Assembly (NCBI GenBank): GCA_013397075.1
Contig: VWZS01002007.1
Span: 1-64,000 of the forward strand
Origin: Rhabdornis inornatus
Taxonomy: Eukaryota > Chordata > Aves > Passeriformes > Rhabdornithidae
Direction of reading: 5' to 3'
DNA: 64,000 nucleotides
In this document: positions 47,401-64,000 of the stretch, piece after piece
Layout: the number at the start of each line of letters is the position of its first letter
Numbering within the stretch: the stretch's first letter is position 1
The notes under the pieces: model-generated
Told to the model about the DNA's origin: nothing
Database searches by the model: none
The model's input: only the letters and a program-made list of their open reading frames with translations
Made by a program: the position numbers and the translations under genes

Positions 47401-50400
47401 TCAACTCCAGCTGAGAAATTAGGTGAAGTCAAAGTTCTTCAGAAGCTTTCCTATTAAACTACCCAACAGAAAATTTTTTGATGGAGATAAGCCAGAGTTA
47501 TCTTTTTTTTCTGGCAGGAAGAAAGCTCTTATTACCCAAGAGAGAAATTCTGATTTAGGGTGAGAGAGAATCAGATTTTAGTTCTTTCTGCCTCAGAAAA
47601 GAGATTTAAACCTCAGTTTGCTCCTGTCCAGGCAAGATGTACTCACTAAATGGTTAAGATGGAAAACAGACTTTACAGTCTCTCTGGTCTGATGCTTTAT
47701 CAACACCTATGAACTATTCTTTATTGAAACAAAGAAAGCATATATCTCTAGAGAAATATTATTTCAGTGAGATGCATCCCAACTTTGCATCCAAAGTAAG
47801 TATCTTGACCAGACTTTTATCTTTCCCTTTCCCCCCTTTTTTAAATTTTATTTTTGACTTGCTCCCTCTGACCCTGGCAAAGCACATCAAATTGGTTAAG
47901 ATTAGGTAAATTCAAGATGATTTCAACTTGGATGGGGCACATGCCTGAGATTTTTTAGTAGCTATCTTGTATATTATTTGATATTTTATATCTGAACCCT
48001 TGACAGTTTACCAAGGACAATGACTTGCTAGAGAATAATAATTTTTAACTCTGTTCTGGTACAGTCCAGCAGCACATTGAATTGTAATTATCATTAATCT
48101 GTTATTTAATTTTTCCCATTTTACATCACCAGGTTTTAGAACAAAATGATTCCTAAGTTCTGGCCAACAAGGCTACATCCGGTACTCAACAAAGGGTTTC
48201 ATGTGTGTTTTTATAACAGCCCATCCTCTTGCTCACTTTCTCTCTCTATATATGTCTATATAATTGGAAAGTTTTCAATCACATATACTGAATAAATTGA
48301 AAAACAAGGTAAATATCAGCATTGTTAGTCTCCATTCTAATATGACCAGCTGCAAAGAATTTGTTAAAACAAGTAAATCCAAGTACAGGTGAGAGAAAAG
48401 TTAGACTGTAATATAATGTGCATAATGCGATTAATAGAGGTTTCTGATTCCTGCAGATGAATGGCAAAACTCTACCATATTTCATAACTGTATCCCTCAA
48501 GGTGGCTGAAAAAACATGCTGCAAACAGAGATCATCATATACTGTTTAAAAGGTATGACTGCATGACATATTTCAATTTTCTCCTTGATGTGAAGACAAC
48601 CCCATGTAGGTAGTAAGCCTAGTTAATTGTTTCACCATCCTAAAATTCAGTGAGAGGAGCTGAAATTGTTTTCTAATTTAACACATTTATCTTGGCAGCC
48701 AGTATCTATTTTTTACCTATTTTCTATCCATTTTCTAAGTTTACCTGTAAGCTGACAGTAAAAAGTTGTGCAAAAATAGAATTTTATAAAAATTTATTAT
48801 TTCAAGCTCTAGATTTGGAAGATGTCCAGGATATAAAGACACTCAGATCATAAGTTTTAGGATGAAACACACATGGCTCATAACAGCTCAAGAGCCAAGG
48901 TATCTGAAGGCAGAAATAGAGAACAACAATAAAAATCAGATTAGAGGTTTTTTCTTTGAATAAATAGCACAAAAATGTTATTAATCTGAAAAATGAACCT
49001 TGGTCAAAAGTGGAGCTGTATTTGAAAGTCTAAACACTCACCAATTGCCTTTATCATCCCAAAATAAGGAATTTTCCTTATCAACATTAATTCTAAATTA
49101 AATGAAGAATAAACCATTTTTTCAGACCACAGTTTGATTTGTATGTCTATTAAATCTCCAAGGTAATAACAAAGAATTGATTTAGAAATCCAAAGCTTTC
49201 TGCATGTGTGAAACTGGGATGACATAAAATCAGTCTCATGCCTGAGGTTACCACTTCAAGCACAGTCTAAATCCCAGATGGCTCCTTAAGCCCTTGAATG
49301 CTGTAAAAAGCAGTATGGAGCAGCAGCAAGACTGTCAAGGCAGATACACAAGCCCAAAGATTAATCCAAGCCAGATCCTTCAAGAATTGTTTCCTTTTCT
49401 TGGATCTCTCTTCTGAAATTTCTAGTAACTGGTTAGTAATCTCCAGCACATCCACAAGACATTTCCATGCGGAACAAAAATAAACCAAACTCCTCCTTTG
49501 TGAGAATGTTGTGTTAGTTGCCTATTTGGTCAATATAAGATTTAACACCTTTTCTTTTTATGGTTTCATAAGGCATCCTGCTTTACATTCTGGCACACTG
49601 CCAGCCTGTGCCACCTTAGCAAGTACACCTCACCACAATGCTGGGAAGGACAGGCTGCAGCTCCAGAGCAGGAAGGGTAAAGAACAATGGGACCACCCAC
49701 TTCCTCTCCTAAAAGCAGCAGTTGCTGTGTTAGAAACTGCACTGACATCAAGATGCAACTCTGCAGTTAGCTCTGTCTGTACACTGAAGTGCTTGCTTTC
49801 TGAATCTGGCAAACAAAGAATTGCACAGAACTACACTAAACAGTGTGAGAAATTTAAAATTATTTCTTTCAAAGGTACAGCATAGTTTTCGAAACACAGT
49901 TTTCAAAACACTTTGCCTTATAATTAAGATGAGGACACTAAAAATCAGATATGCTACTTCCTAACCTAGTGATTTCTTTCATCTTAAAATCTAAGTCTCT
50001 CATATTTTTGGAGAATTTCCAATTACATTTTTAAGGCAGTAAATTCAATCACTATGAATCCTCCACTGCCTTTCCCAATTTGCACAAAGAAAAACTGTTG
50101 CCAGTGAAAGAACTAAAATGGAATTTGAAGCACACCTAACAGAGAACAAACAGCAACAAAGTAAAATACGGCTAACAAGATACAAACCAACCATTTGTGC
50201 CTGGATTTTTTTGTATGTATGTATATCTACATGGTGTTTCACAAGACATGCTTATGCAGATAAAGAAGTATTTCTAGTTAGCCCTGAACTAAACTCTGCA
50301 ACTACACTGCACATACAGAAGTTTCACACAGATACTTGGACAGAGACCAATGAAGTTAGAAGGCACTGCTGTCACATTTTACATGTGTAATGACACCACC

Positions 50401-53299
50401 AACATGGATCTCAGGATCACATCCCATTTCACAGCAGATACCTTGGCAGGATTTTAAACAGATCACGTACAATTTTATTAGAATTATCAAAATCAAGAAG
50501 AAACACTAGAAGAAACTTTCTCATAAAAAACCAAAAAGTCCCCTAAACTCACTTGGAGATTTTAAGAACTTAGTTTATGTTTGTCATGAGCTGGCTATTA
50601 AAACAGATCATTTCAAGACAGAAAACATAGTATGCATAGATCTGGTGCTTCTATCCTTAATTAATTGTTGAAGTTATTCTCCAAACAGAACTATGAAGCT
50701 CTTGGAAGGATTTTGATAGTATGGATGCAAGGCTGCAGTTCCTGTATCAAAATCCTTCCTTCCCTAAAGGATGGCCAATAGATGGCAATTTATTTAATTG
50801 TGATGCTGGTATAGCAATGAATGGAAGAATGCAGTTGCTACTAGTCGTAAATGCCAGAGGCTTCAAAGCCAAGTCACTCAGGAGAAGCTAAAGCAGAAAG
50901 ACGAGATGGAGGGAGGGCACAGAAGTAGCTCCAACAGCACAAGGCCTCATCTTGCCCGTGAACGCACCCATTGGGCTTCAGAGGTGGAAAACTTTTCCCA
51001 AAAAGTGTGAGTGCTTTTTTATTTTTTTCCCCAAGAGTGGGATTGTTTTTTTGTGAACAAATCAGTAAATAGAAAAACAAAGAAGACTGAAGGTTTACAT
51101 GAACATAGATGAGGAGGCAACATGACAAAATATAATTAAAAGATAAATAAAAAGCAAAGGTTTTCTAAATTCAAAGGATTTTGAACTTTACATGGTTCTA
51201 AATTGTGCCCTCCTCAACTAAAATCCTGTAGATCTTTAGGGCCAGGTCTATAGAACCTTCTACTCCACGTATCTACAAGCAGTTTAAAATACAATAAACT
51301 AACATTTCTTTCTCCCCACCTGCAGTCCAGCAGTAGAAACTGCACCAACAGATGGCAGTGGGTAGTCTCAAAAGTTGGAGTTCACCTTACTTAAAATCAA
51401 CTCCTCTCCTAAATTATGCAGCAAAATTTACATATTCTGAGAAAAACAAACATAATTAAGGATCTGGAAAAACACACATGAAAAATAAGGGAACTGAGAC
51501 TAGAATACAAAGGCAAAAGCACACAGAACAGACAATATCCAACTTTTAACCATCCCTTTCCATACTCAGAGGAGATGCAGAACCTGAAAGATGTCAAATT
51601 CTAAAGATTTTATCAGATCTTTCTCAGAGTAGTTAACTTCCAAGTTTGCTTCTACAAAGAATCAAGACTTTCTCAATTTCTCTCACTTTAGCAGGCATCA
51701 TTAAAGTCTATATTCAATACAGAAGTATTTTTAAGTAATATGGGCTGTAACTCCGAATGCTTTAGTTCTAACAGTAAGCTTGGGCTACAGGATATCAGAA
51801 ATAAATATCCTTTAGAGAGAAACTAAGCACTCAGTTTTTTCTACTCTGCTCAGGAGCATTCAAGTCCAATCTAAACTGGGCACTGTGAAAGGCCAACTAC
51901 TTGATCGAGTTCAGTAGTTCTGACTGTTCTGAAATGGCACATATTACATGTAAACACTAAATGAATCCTTTCCTCTAGCCCAGTTATTTCACATCACTCT
52001 TCTTTTAATCTTCTCTGGATGCTCCTAGGATTTATTATTGAGACTACCTGTATAGCTAATTGCCAAGGCTTAGCTGAAGAGATTTTTTTTCTATCCATAG
52101 CTCTTCCTCTAAGACCAGCACCATCCCATGTGGTTTCTTCCAATGACACCAACATTAAAGTTTAGCAAGCGACCATTCTCTTTGCAAAAACCTCAGATCT
52201 AATTTCTACTCTGTTCCAGAAGAATCAACTCTTCATTTCAGAAAATGAGTGAAGGGTCTTGTGAACAATTTTGAGACATAATGTCCATACTGTCCCTGTT
52301 TCAAATAACAGAAGTTCTACAACTGTTGAGTTTCTGACAGTAAAAAGACCTGTAATCCTTCTTTAAAACCCGTGATTTTTCTGTTGTTGTTTCTGTTGTG
52401 TTCTTGCCTCTCCTACTTAAGAACCACTTTTAGCCCCTCCACAGTCTTACAGGTAAACCTGTAGTTCTTCAATCAATTTAATACAACACAGTACTAGCAG
52501 GCTTCTACTATTCTATATTCTCTCTGCCATCTCCACTTCCCATCTCAAAAACTTTTTTGAAGTGACTGTGTCACTTGTGCTTGCAAACTAAGAGTGCATG
52601 ATTTCTAGCTGTTCCTTACAGTCCTACTATTCTGTCAAAACAAGAAATAAGCTAATTTGCTGAATTTCTGCCTCTAGTTATCAACCAACTGAATGTCAGA
52701 CATTCTACGACTAAGAATAAGATTAAATGGAGTCAGGTGCCCTAGTTGCAAAAATGAAGTTGCTAAAGTTAAACAATTAAACACAGTTCATTTTTTCTTA
52801 TTTAATAAATTATATAAAAAAGTGAAACTTTTTTTTACACATTATTAAAAAACAGTTTCTTATCTAACTTCAGCAATAATACAAGCAAAAATGGAACCGA
52901 TTTAGATTTTTGGGTGGACATTCCATATCCCACTTAAGTGGAGTCCAGTGCGCACAGCCTCACAAGTACTGATGACTTTTCACTCCCAGGGCTGGTCTTC
53001 TTTTGTGCTGTTCTGGTTCCATAGATGACCTCACTGTTCATTTAGGGGAAAATAAACCAAAACAAACGAAACAAACAAAAAACAAACCCATATTCCTTGG
53101 TCAACAATTAAAAACAACAACAAATGTGGCAAGTTTCAACACCTGTTCAAACCATAAGTACTTTTGTATCATCATACAGATGCTCAATTACGTTTGTCAC
53201 AGCAACAGTAACATGGCATTTTATCTTTAGCCTTGTAGAAAAAAATGAAACCCGATAGTTTATGCACATACACACACAGAGTACACTTGACAAGAACAC
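38456..53299. other. Intergenic region between CCKAR and RBPJ (convergent)
   Basis: About 15 kb with no gene I can support. 40750-41060 is pyrimidine-rich on the plus strand. 44440-44900 is more GC-rich with overlapping frames on both strands but no similarity I recognise. A perfect 15-bp inverted repeat lies at 50704-50759. T-runs occur at about 43680-43715 and 45740-45758. No CR1, LTR or SINE was recognised here, which is a relatively repeat-poor result by eye. Confidence 0.6.
50704..50759. repeat. Perfect 15-bp inverted repeat, 26-base loop
   Basis: GGAAGGATTTTGATA at 50704-50718 has its exact reverse complement at 50745-50759. The spacer contains CTGCAG. It is intergenic between CCKAR and RBPJ, with no recognised transposon. 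Confidence 0.85.
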
Positions 53300-56200
53300 T
53301 TTTATGTGGTTTACATTTCACTTTTATTTAATCCTCAAAACTGCCCATATTGCAGGGGTTTTCTTGATGAAATATGGAACTGAGCAATTAATTCTACAAA
53401 ATTATGGTAAAAACTTGCTCGTTTTTCTACCTTTATTGCTAAGAAACTTTACAGGTGCACAGTTTGTAAAAATAACCCTTTTAAGACTGAATGTATACAC
53501 ATGCTACAGGATTTTAAAAAATGACATTAGCATAGCACCTCCAGATGGGGCAAATGCAGTGCTGAACACAGACAGAATGTTTATGAAGTTAGAACTGCTC
53601 ATTTATTTTACAGCTTCTAAAAGGAAGAAATTGTTCAGTCCTAAAAGGGTTAAGTAGAAACCCTAATATACTTCTTTTTCTAACAAAGCTGCCACTCAAT
53701 CCCACAGTACAGTGCTTGAAAACAAAGTCAAAAGTCTGGCACAGGAAAGTATACACATTTGTTCAGTACTCATAAACACAGCTGCTTTTGAAAGAAAGTA
53801 AATAATATGGTTAAGAATTGAAGAGCATCTTAGTTTCAAGATGGACATCTCTATGAAGTCATGTAATCCACAAGTGGGTAGCTTACTTCCAATAGATAAT
53901 TTGATTCACTAGGCATTAGTATTTTCTACATGGGGAATTCATTAATTTATGTCTTGAGTTAATGTCTTTTCAGGTAACCATTCTGATTTTATAAGTCTGT
54001 GCAATGAAAACAAGTACAGAATACCATTACTAACACAGTTGTGGGATGCCCTCAGGGCAAATAATTAGGAAAAAAACATCAGCAGCAGATTATTAAAGAC
54101 TATGCTAGTGTTGAATTCTGAAATGCTGTTCCAAACAACAGAAAACAAGAAAAGGCATAGCTAAATTAGACCACTCACTTTGCTTCTTCTTCCTATAGTT
54201 GGAACTATAACAACATTCTGAACACAGACTCAATTTCTATGTATACAGAATTAACAGCAGACTTAACAGCTAGACTTGAACAGGTATAAGAGTTTCATAC
54301 TGAAACACTCTATAAGTAGTTTTATCAAAATCTTGAGATATTGTTAATATAATGAAAATTGTTAACAGCTCACAAGGCCAATATATGTAACAATATCACC
54401 CCACAGAAAAGAAGTTCAGGAAGATAATATATCTGAACAAGTGGACGTACTAACAACAGTAAGGACCTGGAAGACCATTTCTGTACTACAGAATAACTAC
54501 TGGCAACAAGAGACCCACAAGCCAAATGAAAACATGTGGTTTTAAATGGTCTTGTAAGCAGAATAGGCTCTTTTTTCACCCACTTGGCTGTAGTGTGTAG
54601 AACAGCAGATATTAGGCTAAATCTTTACAAGTCAAGGGATATTATATCTATTGGGCAAAATTACTGCATGTAAAGTAACTGAATATAAAAAGTATTGCAT
54701 TTATATGTAAAAAATTTAAAATAATGAGTATAAAAGCACGTGTCAAGTTCTGAAAAGCTATTTTAAATAGTCTTTGAAGGTTAAAAGGCTTGTTACGGTT
54801 TGCCTGCTGTGTGTCTATCATGGATTCTTGAATACCCTCAATCTGATATATGTATCTTGTTTATCTTAATTCTCAGTCTAAATCAGTGATGAAAATCTGT
54901 GGCTCTTGAATTAAGCTGTACTGTAAGATATTTATGTGCTTCTAACAAAAACACTGTGAAACAATTCCTGCCACAACACAAAAAACCAAAACGTTACAGC
55001 ACATACAAAGGTAAACAGATTTGCAAGTAAATGCCAGTAAACAGTTTAAAACAGAGATAAGGCCACAATGAATCCTGCCCTTGGTCACTGAAATGGAGAT
55101 GAGGTGAGGCAGCATTCACTAGTGCTAGGAACCAGCATGGTGACTACGGGGAACATGTTTCGTAATACAGAATAACGAGTATGAAGGCCTGTGGTGGAAT
55201 ACAAGCACGTTTCAGGAGGATAGTGGCACTGATTTTGCTATTTGCTAAAAATACTTTATAACCGATTTCTTCCTTTAAACACCTTGTTTTCATACATACA
55301 ACAGAGCACTAAAGCAAACAAGTAGAATGGAGCGTCAGAGTACATAAATATGGTGCAGAGTCGATGCCTTAAAATGGTGGTGGGTGTTGAAACTGGAATA
55401 AGTGGTCAGAAATAAAAACTCTATGAAAATGGTCAACAGGTAATCTTGTAAGCAATGCACTGTAGGAAACCACAGGTTCAGATTTACACAGCAGTTGTGA
55501 CTTTTGCTTCAGGGTATAGAAACGGCTGAATATACCATGAAATTTTGGCTTTTAAAGAGGAAGATCACATTGTCAGAACTTGTCCTACAAGTCTATGCCT
55601 AGCTCTGTGACTACAAATGAACTACTGGGGTATACTTTCAAATACAAATGAAGCAGGCAGGTCTACAAGGAGGGACAAAACACGGTAAAGTCAAAATGAA
55701 AAACAAATGCAACAACCAACAAAGTCAAAGTGCAAATGAGCCTTGAATTTATGCTGGAGAGAAGACTTGAATGTTGCACAAGCTGTTGGCAGGGAAAAGG
55801 AAACCCACAGGAAACAAGGATGGGAGGAGTTGACATCTTCATAGTGCTTTTATGATTTTCTATTTGCCCATTTCTAAGTAATAAAATTTACTTCTAGTTA
55901 TTACTGTATGATCACTTCACAATGAAAGCACGTTCTCAACACAAGTGTTACACAAAAGTCTGGCCTAATTTACTGAACAGTATGAAGAAAAACATGCTTG
56001 TTGTGATTCTTAAGTGATGAAGGGCATCACCTACCAATCCCATTTGTAGCACATACTTCTCATGGTACTTTAGTTACATGCCAACAAGACAGAAGACATG
56101 CTGCCAAATGAAGTTATTGGGAACATTCCACTTTCGAAATAAAACATTTAACTTACACTTAATACAAATTATGTACAAGATTAGAAAAACCTGAAGGAGA

Positions 56201-57159
56201 TCCTGAAACATTTTCAGATGTAATATGACTGAGCAAGGAAGAGGGGGAGTAACCTGGTAACAACTCTTCAAAAACACCAACATATGCCTGTGACATGAAC
56301 AATCATTAATATGACTGTTTGAGATGCCACTTTTTGGAAAAAAACTCATGTAATGTTAGAACCTCATGAATTATCACTATAAATACATATTTAAAAAAGA
56401 AAAACAGAAATAACTATTAACAATGACTGAAAACAGAGCACTAAAGTTAACATACATTGCATGTATTGCAGGCAAGGCAGAGGCATTTTTTAAAGCTTTT
56501 GCACAGACTTCATATAATCTTAAAAAAAATATGCTGGCCTTTACAAGGTTCTACTTGCTGAAATAAAAACAATTTCAGTTCATAAAAAGTCACAAGACTT
56601 CAGTTTAAAAAAAGGAACAGTTCCAGCCACAGACCAAAAATATATATATTTTTTTTTTAAAACTGGAAGAGTATGGTAATTAGATTATACAAGCATGGTC
56701 AGGCTTGGAACCTGAATATACTTCAGAGCAAAAGCTCAGAGGAAAAAAAAATATAAACTATTTGGTAACAAAAGTGTACTATATGTTGTGATACAAAAAA
56801 GGTATGGTGAAAATGTACCTTTTATACTAAAGCTTATACAAGTTCCTTGGTCCATAAAAACTATGTTGTGTTCATGTTTTCTAGTTTGCTCAACATGTAT
56901 CCCAGCCACATTTTTGTTTCTTGCCCACTAAAAAAAACACAGCTGAAAAATAGATTTTCAATAAAGTTCTTATGTTTCAGATGTTGGTTTTTTCTTTTTT
57001 TATTGTGGCTTCTGTTTTTAAGATCAGCACTTGCAGGTAACAAGGTTCAAATCATATCACCTAAAATGAAAAAGTGTTTTCCCATGAAACCACAAAAATT
57101 GTTCAGTTCTCTTGAATGTAGCACGAAAAGTCAATTAAAGTCCAGACAAACAACAGTAG
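53300..57159 (-). other. RBPJ: RBPJ 3' UTR (inferred extent) with poly(A) signals
   Basis: The last exon should continue as a long 3' UTR, as in other vertebrates. On the minus strand an AATAAA lies at 53328-53323. It is followed within about 50 bases by a strong GU-rich element (GTGTTCTTGTCAAGTGTACT, then CTGTGTGTGTATGTG), which would put the end near 53.3 kb. Other candidates are AATAAA at 53607-53602 (proximal) and ATTAAA at 52806-52801 (distal). The stretch is AT-rich and free of recognised transposons. Confidence 0.5.

Positions 57160-64000
<6,841 letters not shown>

Overview
This is a nuclear genomic window from a vertebrate, almost certainly a bird and most likely a songbird (passerine). 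Three observations support that: genes with spliced coding exons and GT-AG introns, several tails of the avian CR1 LINE family, and a tRNA-Ile-headed SINE with a CR1-like tail that matches the passerine TguSINE1 family. Nothing in it looks bacterial, and there is no operon, CRISPR array or plasmid feature.

Three protein-coding genes are present. (1) On the minus strand from the left edge to about 14.4 kb lies the 5' part of TBC1D19, a putative Rab GTPase-activating protein. Coding exons 1-4 (residues 1-98) are visible, the start codon sits in a CpG island at 14.1-14.55 kb, and intron 1 is nearly 10 kb. (2) On the plus strand, 31401-37843 holds a complete five-exon cholecystokinin A receptor gene, CCKAR, which joins to an intact 430-residue class A GPCR. 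Its 3' UTR probably ends near 38.45 kb. (3) On the minus strand from about 53.3 kb to the right edge lies the 3' half of RBPJ, the DNA-binding transcription factor of Notch signalling. Four last coding exons (238 residues plus stop) and a long AT-rich 3' UTR are visible.

The order and orientation, TBC1D19 (-), CCKAR (+), RBPJ (-), is the same block as human 4p15.2 read from the other strand. CCKAR and TBC1D19 are divergent with about 17 kb between them, and CCKAR and RBPJ converge across about 15 kb. The three genes are neighbours by ancestry; I see no sign that they act in one pathway.

The rest is intron and intergenic DNA. It holds CR1 fragments, two much older LINE fragments of the CR1/L3-like type, one solo LTR, one tRNA-derived SINE, several simple repeats and three perfect inverted repeats. 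I did not find a clearly new biological system. The points most worth checking are: the loss in this CCKAR of two ligand-contact residues known from the human receptor, a short upstream ORF overlapping the CCKAR start, an RFX-type X-box beside the TBC1D19 start, and a TATA-led divergent ORF next to the same CpG island. Comparisons with human proteins are from memory, not from a database search.
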